48,659 bases of DNA from an uncultured Pelagibacteraceae bacterium. GTDB taxonomy: Bacteria; Pseudomonadota; Alphaproteobacteria; Pelagibacterales; Pelagibacteraceae. Below, one piece after another: positions 16,787-25,391 of the stretch (its first letter is position 1; every line of letters begins with the position of its first letter). The position numbers were made by a program, and so were the translations under genes. The stretch covers positions 1 through 48,659 of the forward strand of contig CACFJO010000002.1 in assembly GCA_902566675.1 (NCBI GenBank), in the 5' to 3' direction. A model generated the notes under the pieces. That model ran no database searches. It saw only the letters and a list, made by a program, of their open reading frames with translations, and was not told where the DNA came from.

Positions 16787-17362
16787 ATGTTTATATTAAA
16801 AAAAAAATATTTTATTATTATTGAAAATATCAAAGATATTAATTTAAGAAACATTAAAAAACGCAATAAGTTTGCAATTATATATAGAAATATAGTTAGA
16901 AACGGGAAGAACTTTGAATTAAATAATTTTAGAAAAAAATGTAAATCTAAAAATATTTCATTTTTCGTAGCAAATAATATTAATTTAGCCAAAGAACTGA
17001 ATTCAGATGGTATTTATTTATCAGCTCACAACCTAAGTTTTAAACCGCTAAATTTAAAGAGAAAAAATTTCAGTATTATCGGCTCAGCTCATAATCTTAA
17101 AGAGATTAACATTAAAAGAAAACAAGGATGTAATTACATATTATTTTCAAGACTATTTAAGGTTTCTTACAAACCTGAAAAAAGTCACCTAGGCGTGTTG
17201 AAATTTAATAATCTAGTTTTAAGTACGTTTAAAAAATTAATACCTCTTGGTGGAATAAATCTTTCTAATTTAGGAAAGCTAAATAACGTAAATTCAGACT
17301 GCTTCGCAATTATGTCTGAGGTAAAAAAAAAGCCGGCTAAAATATTTAGCCGGCTTTTTTAA
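16787..17362 (+). CDS. ThiE/TenI-fold protein (divergent thiamine-phosphate-synthase-like)
   Basis: The 191-aa protein follows the TMP synthase/TenI TIM-barrel pattern: FFVANNINLAKELNSDG then IYLSAHNL (like ND-x-LA...DGVHLGQxD), then GSAHNLKEI, YILFSRLF and IPLGGINLSNL. ThiE joins the pyrimidine and thiazole halves of thiamine. Here the two positions that are magnesium-binding aspartates in ThiE are asparagines (ANN for xND, AHN for QxD), so catalysis as a TMP synthase is doubtful. The start is directly adjacent to yggS, so there is no leader for a riboswitch. The last 13 codons contain a terminator hairpin. Confidence 0.7.
   Translation: MFILKKKYFIIIENIKDINLRNIKKRNKFAIIYRNIVRNGKNFELNNFRKKCKSKNISFFVANNINLAKELNSDGIYLSAHNLSFKPLNLKRKNFSIIGSAHNLKEINIKRKQGCNYILFSRLFKVSYKPEKSHLGVLKFNNLVLSTFKKLIPLGGINLSNLGKLNNVNSDCFAIMSEVKKKPAKIFSRLF
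17323..17361. terminator. Bidirectional intrinsic terminator between the ThiE-like gene and the porin gene
   Basis: A perfect 11-bp inverted repeat (AGCCGGCTAAA at 17331-17341, TTTAGCCGGCT at 17345-17355) with a 3-base loop is flanked by an A-run (17323-17330) and a T-run (17356-17360). On either strand this reads as a GC-rich stem followed by U residues. It can therefore stop transcription of both convergent genes. On the plus strand the whole structure is inside the coding sequence, ending at the stop codon at 17360-17362. Confidence 0.88.
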
Positions 17363-17380
17363 ATAATCAAATAACGTTAA

Positions 17381-18454
17381 TTAAAACGCAAATGACATAG
17401 CTATAATTGTCTCTTCAGCGTCAGTGTCTTGTGCGTACCCGACGTTTTCGTAGTCAGCTCTAGCTATTGATAATGTAGCTCCACCTAAAGAGTAAGCTAT
17501 TTGAATAGAATCCATCTCTATGTCGTAAACCGTAGTAGATGTTGTTCTAACGTTCTGTTCACTAGTTTCTCTAGTGTATGAAACTGAAAGATCATCATTT
17601 ACTGCGTAAGCTAAAGACATACCAGTGTTTTCATAGTATTCTACTGTTGAAGCAGATCCTGATGCTGTAATAGCTGTTGTAGATTCTGGAGCTTTGAATG
17701 ATTTACCATATCCTACTGTTACGTTTCCTGCAGAATATTTCAATGCATAAGCACCACCTTCTTCAAGTTGTTGCTCTGATGTTAAACCATCATCATAGTC
17801 ATTCTTTTGGTAGTAAGAAGCTGATGCAGTTAAACCATCTACTGGCTTAGTTACTAATGAGTACTCACTCATTGAGTCACCGCTTCCGCCACCTGTTGAG
17901 TTACCACTTTGACCATCTTTTTTCGTTTGTCCATATGCAACTGATGCAGTTGTACCAAACGGAAGTTCTGGCGTGTGATATTGGATCGATGCTGTTGATC
18001 CTGCATCACCTGGGTAATTTATTCCTTCGCTGTAACCTGTGTCAGACATAGAAGTGTATGCTGATGCGTCCCATGCATACTTCTTGTTGTTTCCACACTC
18101 AGATACGCAAACTTTTACTGTTCCTAAATCATTCATTGTTAATGTAAGAGCAGTATCGTCGTTTATTGCAGCACCTGCAGCTGACTCAGTAGTTGGAACT
18201 GTTGATGCCGTGCTACCTGTTGTGCTTGGATCTAGTTCCATAGTGTATGACCACGTGTAACCGTTGTCCATCTCACCACTAGCTTTAAAAGCTAATTCAT
18301 TAGTTACACCGATACCATTGTCAGCTTGTGCTCCGTTCACAACGTTGTAAGTAGCTTTAGCAGAACCGCTAACAGTTAACTCACCTGCGTTTGCAGAGAA
18401 CATAAGAGACAAAGATGCGATAGAAACTAATAAAGTTTTCATTATTGTTTTCAT
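17381..18454 (-). CDS. Outer-membrane porin
   Basis: The 357-aa protein has a cleavable signal peptide (about residues 1-23, ending FSANAG). A beta-barrel-like sequence of alternating Gly/Ser/Thr/aromatic strands and Asp/Asn-rich loops follows, ending in phenylalanine (MSFAF) as expected for Bam recognition. The opening ELTVSGSAKATYNVV is typical of alphaproteobacterial porins. A pair of cysteines five residues apart (VCVSEC, near 115) could form a loop disulphide. Base composition is less AT-rich than the neighbours and alanine, glycine and threonine codons are prominent, consistent with high expression. ATG at 18454 is chosen for the AAAGGAT Shine-Dalgarno sequence just upstream; a second ATG is four codons in. 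Confidence 0.85.
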   Translation of the reverse strand: MKTIMKTLLVSIASLSLMFSANAGELTVSGSAKATYNVVNGAQADNGIGVTNELAFKASGEMDNGYTWSYTMELDPSTTGSTASTVPTTESAAGAAINDDTALTLTMNDLGTVKVCVSECGNNKKYAWDASAYTSMSDTGYSEGINYPGDAGSTASIQYHTPELPFGTTASVAYGQTKKDGQSGNSTGGGSGDSMSEYSLVTKPVDGLTASASYYQKNDYDDGLTSEQQLEEGGAYALKYSAGNVTVGYGKSFKAPESTTAITASGSASTVEYYENTGMSLAYAVNDDLSVSYTRETSEQNVRTTSTTVYDIEMDSIQIAYSLGGATLSIARADYENVGYAQDTDAEETIIAMSFAF

Positions 18455-18633
18455 ATTTATCCTTTGTTATAGTTTTTATAAAAACTGAGCAAAATTAACA
18501 TTTTTTTCGAAAAATATTTAAAAATGCGGAAAAGTCTTGTTCTTTTTCGCTATATGTTGCATAAATACAACAATAAATGGTTAAAATATGTGTAATTTTT
18601 CTCTTATTTTATTAAAAGTAATAATTGGTTCTT
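18455..18633. promoter_or_regulatory. Divergent regulatory gap between porin and DUF3576-type lipoprotein genes
   Basis: This 179-bp gap must hold the promoters of both divergent genes. It contains the porin Shine-Dalgarno (complement of 18459-18465), a perfect 16-bp palindrome at 18471-18486 directly upstream of it, and an inverted repeat TGTTG-N8-CAACA at 18555-18572. I could not fit a convincing -35/-10 pair for either gene. The palindrome could be a transcript hairpin or an operator. Confidence 0.5.
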
Positions 18634-19158
18634 ATGATTAAAAAAATCTCTTTAGTTATCAGTCTTATGCTTCTTTTAAGTTCGTGCCAAGCTGTTAAAC
18701 CAAAAAAAGTTGATACTCGAGAAGTTTCAACAAATGCTCAAGAACGAGCTAGAAGTAACATCAAGGAAGGTAAAGGAGCGTCTTTAAAAGATTTAATAGG
18801 TAGAGGCGGTGCAACATCTTATGAATTTAGTACTTCTAATCCAATGTGGAGAGCATCATTAGAGATATTGGATTTTCTTCCGCTGACTACAGTAGACTAT
18901 TCAGGGGGCATGATCATCACTGATTGGTATTCAGAAAATAATGATAAGGACTCATTAAAAATTTCTGTGAGGTTTTTAGGAAATGATGTTAGAACAGAAA
19001 GTTTAAAAATTCTAGTTCATCGAAAGACATGTCAAACGAATAATAATTGTAAAGTTTCATTATTAAAAGGAAGTAAAATAAATAATGAACTTATGTCATC
19101 AATTTTAAGTTTAGCTGCTAAATTAGAAATAGAAAATAAGCAGAAAAATAAGAGATAA
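18634..19158 (+). CDS. DUF3576-type lipoprotein
   Basis: The 174-aa protein has a lipoprotein signal ending LLLSSC (Cys about 18), followed by a lysine-rich linker. A globular domain begins around [15 protein letters not shown] and contains [24 protein letters not shown]. This pattern matches DUF3576, a conserved alphaproteobacterial lipoprotein family of unknown role. In-frame TTG lies nine bases upstream, but ATG at 18634 gives the natural start of the signal peptide. It precedes leuS by 8 bp, and leuS, lptE and holA continue on the same strand. That order (DUF3576-leuS-lptE-holA) suggests an envelope link with LptE, by inference. Confidence 0.8.
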   Translation: MIKKISLVISLMLLLSSCQAVKPKKVDTREVSTNAQERARSNIKEGKGASLKDLIGRGGATSYEFSTSNPMWRASLEILDFLPLTTVDYSGGMIITDWYSENNDKDSLKISVRFLGNDVRTESLKILVHRKTCQTNNNCKVSLLKGSKINNELMSSILSLAAKLEIENKQKNKR

Positions 19159-19166
19159 TTTCATCT

Positions 19167-21677
19167 ATGGAAAGAGTTAATTTTCAAGTAATTGAAAAAA
19201 AGTGGCAAAAAAAATTTGATAAACAAAAACTATATAATCCTAAAGGTGAAAAGTTTTATTGTTTAGAAATGTTTCCTTATCCTTCAGGAAAAATCCACAT
19301 GGGACATGTTAGAAACTATACTATCGGCGATGTACTGGCCAGATATAAATTTATGAAAGGGTTTAATGTCTTGCACCCTATGGGCTGGGATGCTTTTGGT
19401 CTACCAGCTGAGAATGCTTCAAAGCAAAATAATTTACATCCTAAGGTTTGGACGAGAAAAAATATTGAAACAATGAAAAATCAACTAAAAATGCTTGGTT
19501 TATCTATTGATTGGGATCTAGAAATTTCAACATGCGAAAAAGATTATTATAAGCATCAACAAGAAATTTTTATTGATTTTTTTAAGCAAGGACTGGTTTC
19601 AAGGAAAGAAACCTATGTAAATTGGGATCCTGTTGAAGAAACAGTTTTAGCTAACGAGCAAGTGATTAATGGGAAAGGATGGAGGTCTAATGCTGTAGTC
19701 GAAAGAAAAAAACTTTCTCAATGGTTTTTTAATATTACTAAATTTTCTAATGATCTTTTAAATGACTTAGAAAATTTAAAAGGATGGCCAGAAAAGGTCA
19801 AGCTAATGCAAAAAAACTGGATAGGAAAATCGTATGGGTGCGAAATTAATTTTCAGATTAGTAACAGTGATGAAAAAATTAACGTTTTTACTACAAGACC
19901 AGATACGATATTTGGTGCAAGTTTTTTAGCTTTATCTGTTGACCACTCATTAAGTAAAAAATTTCTCAAAGACAAAGACTTTCAAAAATTTAAGATAGAT
20001 TGTAATAAAACCGGAACTACCGAAGAAGCTTTAGCTAACGCAGAAAAAATTGGATTCAACACCGAGCTCTTTGCATCGCACCCTTTTATTAAAAACAAAA
20101 AAATTCCAATTTATTTTGCGAATTTTGTTCTTATGGATTATGGGAGTGGCGCAATTTTTGGATGCCCAGCTAACGATCAAAGAGATTTTGATTTTGCTAA
20201 AAAATATAAACTTGAAATTATTAAAGTTGTTTCTGATGGAAGTTCTAAAAATGATCTTAAAGAGGCTTATACTGGGAATGGTAAATTAATTAATTCTCAG
20301 TTTTTAGATAACTTAGACATTACAGAAGCAAAAAAATTAATGATCAAAAAAATATCAGATATGTCTCTTGGAAAAAGTAAAACTCTTTATCGCTTAAAAG
20401 ATTGGGGTATTTCCCGGCAGAGATACTGGGGCTGCCCTATCCCAATGATATATTTAGATGATGGTACAGTAGTACCCGTTGATAAAACGGAGTTACCTGT
20501 CGAATTGCCAGATGATATTAATCTTAATTCAAAGGGAAATCCATTAGATACTCATCCAACTTGGAAAAAAACTAAACAAAAATCCTCTGGAAGAAAAGCT
20601 TTAAGGGAAACTGACACATTAGACACTTTTGTTGACTCTTCTTGGTATTTTCTAAGATTCTGTTCACCAAACTTTAAGTCGGCACCTTTCGATATAAATA
20701 AAGTAAATTATTGGATGCCTGTTGATCAATATATAGGCGGGGTCGAACACGCTATATTGCATTTATTGTACTCACGTTTTTTTACCAAAGGTATTAACAA
20801 ATTTAATAAAAAATTTAATTTGTCAGAACCTTTTAAAAATCTTTTTACTCAAGGGATGGTTTGCCATGAATCTTATAAAGATCAAAAGGGAAATTGGCTA
20901 TATCCTGAAGAAATTGAAAAAATCGATCCAAAAACAGTTTTAAAAAAAAGCGATAAAACAAAGGTTATAATTGGTCCTTCTGAGTCAATGTCAAAATCAA
21001 AAAAAAATACCATAGACCCTGAAACAATGATTAATCAATATGGTGCTGACTCTGTACGTTGGTTTATTTTATCTGATAGTCCTCCAGAGAAAGATGTTCA
21101 ATGGTCAAATACAGGTGTTGCTTCTGCAAATAAGTTTTTGCAAAAAATTTGGAACTTAAATTATACGATTTCTGTAAGAAAACAGAAAAAAATAGATGAA
21201 GAGTTGGAAAAAAAATTTATCTTAGAAATTAATACTTTTGTAAATAAAATCGATAAAAGTATAGAGAGTTTTAGGTTTAATGTTTCAATTGCACATTTCT
21301 ACGAAATTCACAATTTATTAAAGAATTATATAGATGCTGAACTAAGTAATAAAGTTTTAGTTGAAAGCATTATTAAAGTAATGAAATTGATGTTACCTTT
21401 TGCGCCTCACTTAGCTAGCGAGTGCCTACAGCTACTAAATTGTAAAAACTCAAATGAATGGCCAAAAGTTGATAAAAACAAACTTAGAGATGAGATTAAA
21501 TTGGCTATACAAGTCAATGGTAAAACAAGAGATATAATTGTGATTAAAAAAGATTTAGATGAAAAAAAAATTAACGAAATAGTCTATACTCAATCAAAAG
21601 CAAAAAAATATATAGACAAAAATAAAATCATAAAAACGATTTTTGTGAAAAATAGAATAATAAACTATATTGTTTAA
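19167..21677 (+). CDS. leuS: Leucyl-tRNA synthetase
   Basis: This class Ia synthetase charges tRNA-Leu and edits mischarged products. The 836-aa chain has the HIGH motif as HMGH in [15 protein letters not shown] near residue 45. The CP1 editing domain has [12 protein letters not shown] near 245. The [14 protein letters not shown] segment falls near 415. KMSKS appears as SMSKSKKN near 610, with methionine retained. The anticodon-binding helical domain and the C-terminal domain with IQVNGKTRD complete the normal architecture. It lies 5 bp before lptE. Confidence 0.97.
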   Translation: MERVNFQVIEKKWQKKFDKQKLYNPKGEKFYCLEMFPYPSGKIHMGHVRNYTIGDVLARYKFMKGFNVLHPMGWDAFGLPAENASKQNNLHPKVWTRKNIETMKNQLKMLGLSIDWDLEISTCEKDYYKHQQEIFIDFFKQGLVSRKETYVNWDPVEETVLANEQVINGKGWRSNAVVERKKLSQWFFNITKFSNDLLNDLENLKGWPEKVKLMQKNWIGKSYGCEINFQISNSDEKINVFTTRPDTIFGASFLALSVDHSLSKKFLKDKDFQKFKIDCNKTGTTEEALANAEKIGFNTELFASHPFIKNKKIPIYFANFVLMDYGSGAIFGCPANDQRDFDFAKKYKLEIIKVVSDGSSKNDLKEAYTGNGKLINSQFLDNLDITEAKKLMIKKISDMSLGKSKTLYRLKDWGISRQRYWGCPIPMIYLDDGTVVPVDKTELPVELPDDINLNSKGNPLDTHPTWKKTKQKSSGRKALRETDTLDTFVDSSWYFLRFCSPNFKSAPFDINKVNYWMPVDQYIGGVEHAILHLLYSRFFTKGINKFNKKFNLSEPFKNLFTQGMVCHESYKDQKGNWLYPEEIEKIDPKTVLKKSDKTKVIIGPSESMSKSKKNTIDPETMINQYGADSVRWFILSDSPPEKDVQWSNTGVASANKFLQKIWNLNYTISVRKQKKIDEELEKKFILEINTFVNKIDKSIESFRFNVSIAHFYEIHNLLKNYIDAELSNKVLVESIIKVMKLMLPFAPHLASECLQLLNCKNSNEWPKVDKNKLRDEIKLAIQVNGKTRDIIVIKKDLDEKKINEIVYTQSKAKKYIDKNKIIKTIFVKNRIINYIV

Positions 21678-21682
21678 ATTAT

Positions 21683-22165
21683 ATGAACTTAAGAAAAATC
21701 TTTAACACTTTACTGTTTCTAATCCTTTTAATTTCTTATAGTGCGTGTGGATTTAAAGTAACAAATAAATCCAATCTCAGCAGTTACTCAATTTTAGAAT
21801 TAACACACGAGGGAGAAAAGAAAATTAATTATAATTTGAGAAATAAAATTTTATTTGCAAGTTCAGACAAAGATCAAAATGAAATTAGTTTACATCTAAA
21901 TACTAGCAAAGAAAAAATTATTAAAGAGAAAAATATCAAAAATGAAGTTACGAAATACCAAATTATAATTTTCACTAAAGTAAAGATAAAATTTATTGGA
22001 GATAAAAAAGCTAAGGAATTTGTAGTTTCAGAAACTGGAGATTACAATGTTCATGAACAATATTCTCAAACATTGAACAAAGAAAAGAAATTAATTAATA
22101 TTCTAACCGAAGAATTGGCAAATAATATTTTAGAAGAATTATCTTTAATTATAGATGCAGTATAA
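21683..22165 (+). CDS. lptE: LPS-assembly lipoprotein LptE
   Basis: The 160-aa protein has a lipoprotein signal ending YSACGF (Cys 22), immediately followed by the GFK start typical of LptE. LptE plugs LptD in the outer membrane and helps lipopolysaccharide insertion. Sequence similarity within the family is low. The call rests on the CGF lipobox, size, alternating beta-strand/charged pattern and the position between leuS and holA, which is conserved from E. coli to alphaproteobacteria. Overlaps holA by 11 bp. Confidence 0.82.
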   Translation: MNLRKIFNTLLFLILLISYSACGFKVTNKSNLSSYSILELTHEGEKKINYNLRNKILFASSDKDQNEISLHLNTSKEKIIKEKNIKNEVTKYQIIIFTKVKIKFIGDKKAKEFVVSETGDYNVHEQYSQTLNKEKKLINILTEELANNILEELSLIIDAV

Positions 22166-23138
22166 AAGTTACTTAGTTGAGCAGAATTTTAAAATTTTAG
22201 AGGAAAATTTAATATTATTTTATGGGGAAAATTTAGGTTTAAAAATTGAGTTCAAGGATAAGATTAAAGATGCTTTTAAAAGTTGTGAAGTAATTTCATT
22301 TAATCAAGACGAAATACTTAAAAACCACAATTTATTATTTAACGAAATTAAAAACCAATCACTTTTCAAAAAGGATAAAATATTAATAATTGACCAATCT
22401 ACCGACAAAATTGCTCCGCTTATAGAAGAAATATCTGAGCAAGTAGATGATAAAATTTTCCTTTTTTCAGAATTATTAGATAAAAAATCCAAATTAAGAG
22501 GTTTTTTTGAAAAATCAATAAAATGCGCAGCAGTAGCTTGCTATCAAGATAATGAAATCAGTATTAAGAAAATAATATTAAAAGAACTTAAAGATTTTTT
22601 AGGACTCTCATCAATTAACGTCAGCTTAATAATTGATAATTGTGGTTTAGACAGATCAAAACTTTTTAATGAACTAAAAAAGGTTAAAACATTTTTTATC
22701 AACAAAGAATTAGATACAGAAAAGTTGAAAATCTTGCTTAACGACAAAACAAACGACGACTTTAACATTCTTAAAGATGAGGCTCTTAAAGGGGATAGGA
22801 AAAAAACAAATAAATTACTTAGTGAAACTCTAATAGATAATGAAAAAACTAGCTTATATCTAAATCTCATTAATCAAAGGGCAAAAAGAATCTATGAATT
22901 CAAGAAAATAGATGAACCAAATGTTGATTCCAAATTAAGAGCTTTAAAGCCTCCAATATTTTGGAAGGATAAACCAAATTTTTTATCACAAAATCATAAA
23001 TGGTCTATAAATAAGATTAAATTATTGCAGAAAAAAACCTATGAGATTGAATTGCAATTAAAATCAAATCCTGTGATAAATAAAAAGCTGCTAATGAAAA
23101 AACTCATAGTTGATATATGTGAATTAGCTAATTCTTAG
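22155..23138 (+). CDS. holA: DNA polymerase III delta subunit HolA
   Basis: Delta opens the beta sliding clamp as part of the clamp loader. The 327-aa protein is divergent but has the family's length and flow: an N-terminal domain with LILFYGENLGLK at about 15-26, LIIDQSTDKI in the first half, and the C-terminal collar helices with LNLINQRAKRIYEFKK near 235 and PPIFWKDKPNF near 265. The leuS-lptE-holA order is conserved in proteobacteria. Its 3' end overlaps that of parB on the other strand by 11 bp. Confidence 0.88.
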   Translation: MQYKSYLVEQNFKILEENLILFYGENLGLKIEFKDKIKDAFKSCEVISFNQDEILKNHNLLFNEIKNQSLFKKDKILIIDQSTDKIAPLIEEISEQVDDKIFLFSELLDKKSKLRGFFEKSIKCAAVACYQDNEISIKKIILKELKDFLGLSSINVSLIIDNCGLDRSKLFNELKKVKTFFINKELDTEKLKILLNDKTNDDFNILKDEALKGDRKKTNKLLSETLIDNEKTSLYLNLINQRAKRIYEFKKIDEPNVDSKLRALKPPIFWKDKPNFLSQNHKWSINKIKLLQKKTYEIELQLKSNPVINKKLLMKKLIVDICELANS

Positions 23139-23982
23139 TTAGTAAGTCAGAAATTAACTCAAATTGTTCTAGATCTTTATATTCAATAGTAATTTTACCT
23201 GAGTTATTTTTTTTGTTAATGATATTAACTTTCAGCCCAAGAATTTTTTGCAATCTTTCTTGTGCTTTTAAAATATTAGTATCAACTGTTTTTACAATTT
23301 TACCGCCTTTTTTATTTCTAACAAGATACTCAACTTTTCTAGCGCTATAATTTTTAGAAACTATTTCCTCAGCAATTGAAGAGGCATTTGATATTCCAAT
23401 TAGTGGTCTAGCTTGACCAGAAGTTAGAGAACCTTCTTCTAACATTGAAATTACATCGCTTGGAAGAGTTAAAAGTCTTAAAGTATTACTTATATGACTC
23501 CTGCTTTTTGACATTAATTTTGAGATACTCTCGTGATCATATTTAAATTCTTCATTTAATCTTTTGTATCCTTTTGCTTCTTCAATCGGGTTAAGATCAT
23601 CTCTTTGGATATTCTCAACAATTGCAACTTCTAATGATTCAACATCTGATAGATCTAGTATCGCAATTGGGATTTCATGTAAGCCTGCTCTTTGAGCTGC
23701 GAGCCATCTTCTCTCTCCTGCTATTATTTCGTATTTTCCAGGACCGGATTTGCTAGGTCTTACTGCTATTGGCTGAATAACGCCGTTTTTTCTTATAGAA
23801 TTTGCTAATTCTTCGAGTTTATCCTCTTTAAAATTTTGCCTAGGTTGATATGGGTTGCGTGTTAGATCGGCGATAGCAGCCATGTTATTTTGATTAGTTA
23901 AAGGTAATTTTTCCTTAGGAGCTGTATCTCCGAATAGAGCGGATAATCCTCTCCCTAAACCTCTTTTTTTTCCAACATTCAT
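23128..23982 (-). CDS. parB: Chromosome partitioning protein ParB
   Basis: ParB binds parS and spreads as a CTP-dependent sliding clamp to organise the origin region. The 284-aa protein opens with KKRGLGRGLSALFG, the motif for ParA interaction, and has NPYQPRQNF. The CTP-binding box GERRWLAAQRAG lies near residue 90. The helix-turn-helix region holds LMSKSRSHISNTLRLL near 155, and the C-terminal domain is for dimerisation. Its ATG overlaps the parA stop (ATGA). Two sequences with the exact parS core lie in the nearby rsmG gene. Confidence 0.97.
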   Translation of the reverse strand: MNVGKKRGLGRGLSALFGDTAPKEKLPLTNQNNMAAIADLTRNPYQPRQNFKEDKLEELANSIRKNGVIQPIAVRPSKSGPGKYEIIAGERRWLAAQRAGLHEIPIAILDLSDVESLEVAIVENIQRDDLNPIEEAKGYKRLNEEFKYDHESISKLMSKSRSHISNTLRLLTLPSDVISMLEEGSLTSGQARPLIGISNASSIAEEIVSKNYSARKVEYLVRNKKGGKIVKTVDTNILKAQERLQKILGLKVNIINKKNNSGKITIEYKDLEQFELISDLLTKN

Positions 23983-24776
23983 GCAGCACTTTCAATTTGA
24001 TTTTTTTTTAAAAATTCTTCAGCAAGTTTAAAATAAGATTTACTTCCAATGCAATTTTTATCATACACTACGCAAGGTAAACCATGTGAGGGTGCTTCAG
24101 ATAAACGTACGTTTCTTTGGATTACTGTCTGATATACTTTTTCTTTAAAATAATTTCTTGCTTCTCTGTCAACCTCAGAAGAAAGTTTGTTTCTCTTATC
24201 AAACATGGTCAGCAAAATACCTCTGATCTTAAGAGTAGGATTTAGATTTTCTTTAATGCGATCTATTGTTTTTACAAGTTGAGTAATGCCCTCTAATGCA
24301 AAAAATTCTGTTTGAAGCGGCACCAACAATTCATCTGAAGCAACTAATGCCATTATAGTAAGTAAACTCAAAGACGGAGGACAGTCTATAAAAATATTAT
24401 CATATTTTTTTAATGTGCTGTCTTTTTTTGAACTCAGAATTTCTTTCAATACAAATGCTCTGTTAGAGTCATTTGCAGTTTCAACTTCTAGACCGGAAAG
24501 ATTTACATGAGAACCTATTAAGTCTAGATTTTTAATATCAGTTTTTTGAATTATATTTTCAATATTAGTTTTTTTTATTAAAAGATTGTAAATATTTTTA
24601 TCTTCATCATTATTGTTTTTACCTAACCCAGTCGTTGCATTGCCTTGTGGATCCAAATCAATAACTAAATTATTTTGACCCATAATGGACAGTGAAGCAG
24701 CTAAGTTTATTATTGTAGTGGTTTTTCCCACGCCTCCTTTCTGGTTTATGATCGCTAATGTTGTAGGTGATGACAT
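23979..24776 (-). CDS. parA: Chromosome partitioning ATPase ParA
   Basis: ParA is the ATPase that moves ParB-parS complexes to segregate replicated origins. The 265-aa protein has the deviant Walker A motif KGGVGKTTTIINLAASL at 12-28, the Walker A' DLDPQGNATTGLG near 42, and the switch/Walker B segment FIDCPPSLSLLT near 130, all diagnostic of the ParA/Soj family. It starts directly after the rsmG stop and overlaps parB by 4 bp, forming the rsmG-parA-parB run seen in many alphaproteobacteria. Confidence 0.97.
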   Translation of the reverse strand: MSSPTTLAIINQKGGVGKTTTIINLAASLSIMGQNNLVIDLDPQGNATTGLGKNNNDEDKNIYNLLIKKTNIENIIQKTDIKNLDLIGSHVNLSGLEVETANDSNRAFVLKEILSSKKDSTLKKYDNIFIDCPPSLSLLTIMALVASDELLVPLQTEFFALEGITQLVKTIDRIKENLNPTLKIRGILLTMFDKRNKLSSEVDREARNYFKEKVYQTVIQRNVRLSEAPSHGLPCVVYDKNCIGSKSYFKLAEEFLKKNQIESAA

Positions 24777-25391
24777 TTATTTTTTTATCTCCATCAAAAT
24801 TATTTTTGAATCATTATTTGTCATGCTGCTTTCTAATTTATAAGGGTATTTTTTCGTTTTAAAAGAATTTTTTATTTCTTCCTGTGCATTTTGACCCTTT
24901 AAAATCATTAATTTATGTGGCTTTTTAGCGATTTCACGTGAAACTTGTATTATTTGGTCTAATTTTTTGAAAGCTCTGCAGATTATAATCTCAGAATCTA
25001 TAACTTCATCTCTGATATCTCCCAAAACCTCTGCACTTAAATTCAATTCTGTAATTACACTCATTAAGAACTTTCTTTTAACTGGTGATTTTTCATATAA
25101 TTTCACGTGAAAAGCCTTATTTTTATTGAATATTTCTACTACGAGACCCGGAAATCCTGCGCCAGTGCCAAGATCAGCCATGGAACTTACGTTAAAATCA
25201 ATAAATTTAACCAACTGAGCTGAATCAAGTATATGTCTATGCCAAATTTGATTTTCTGTGCTTTTAGCAATTAAATTATAATTTTTATTTTCTTTTAAAA
25301 CTAAATTTGTGAACTTTTTAAGCTTTTCAATTGAATGATCACTAAAGTTAAGATTCTTTTTAAGAATATTTATGACTTCAAGCTGCTGCAT
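24777..25391 (-). CDS. rsmG: 16S rRNA (guanine(527)-N7)-methyltransferase RsmG (GidB)
   Basis: RsmG methylates G527 in 16S rRNA with S-adenosylmethionine. The 204-aa protein has the signature LGTGAGFPGLVVEI near residue 73, which is the SAM-binding loop, and the upstream WHRHILDSAQL. I place the start at ATG 25391, overlapping the mnmG stop by one base (TGATG), not at the TTG three bases upstream. The gene body carries two exact TTTCACGTGAAA cores, which look like ParB binding sites, so this coding sequence probably has a second job as the centromere. Confidence 0.94.
   Translation of the reverse strand: MQQLEVINILKKNLNFSDHSIEKLKKFTNLVLKENKNYNLIAKSTENQIWHRHILDSAQLVKFIDFNVSSMADLGTGAGFPGLVVEIFNKNKAFHVKLYEKSPVKRKFLMSVITELNLSAEVLGDIRDEVIDSEIIICRAFKKLDQIIQVSREIAKKPHKLMILKGQNAQEEIKNSFKTKKYPYKLESSMTNNDSKIILMEIKK
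24930..24945. promoter_or_regulatory. parS-like ParB-binding site 1 (inside rsmG)
   Basis: The 16-mer here matches 13 of 16 positions of the bacterial parS consensus TGTTTCACGTGAAACA, including all of the central TTTCACGTGAAAC. It is about 150 bp upstream (in transcription order) of parA. CACGTG cores of this form are rare in such AT-rich DNA. Confidence 0.75.
25099..25114. promoter_or_regulatory. parS-like ParB-binding site 2 (inside rsmG)
   Basis: This 16-mer matches 12 of 16 positions of the parS consensus, with the full palindromic core TTTCACGTGAAA. It lies 169 bp from site 1 (start to start), within the same gene. Clustered parS copies close to parAB are normal in alphaproteobacteria. 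Confidence 0.7.

Noticed and set aside
16600-16790. A thiamine (TPP) riboswitch in front of the ThiE-like gene.
   Set aside because: The gene starts directly at the yggS start with no leader, and no TPP-box sequence is seen.
18252-18257. CACGTG inside the porin gene as a third parS.
   Set aside because: The flanks (ATGAC before, TAACC after) do not match TTT/AAA of the parS core.
17381-18454. Horizontal transfer of the porin gene, because of its different composition.
   Set aside because: No mobile element, repeat or tRNA borders it, and high expression and barrel constraints explain the composition.
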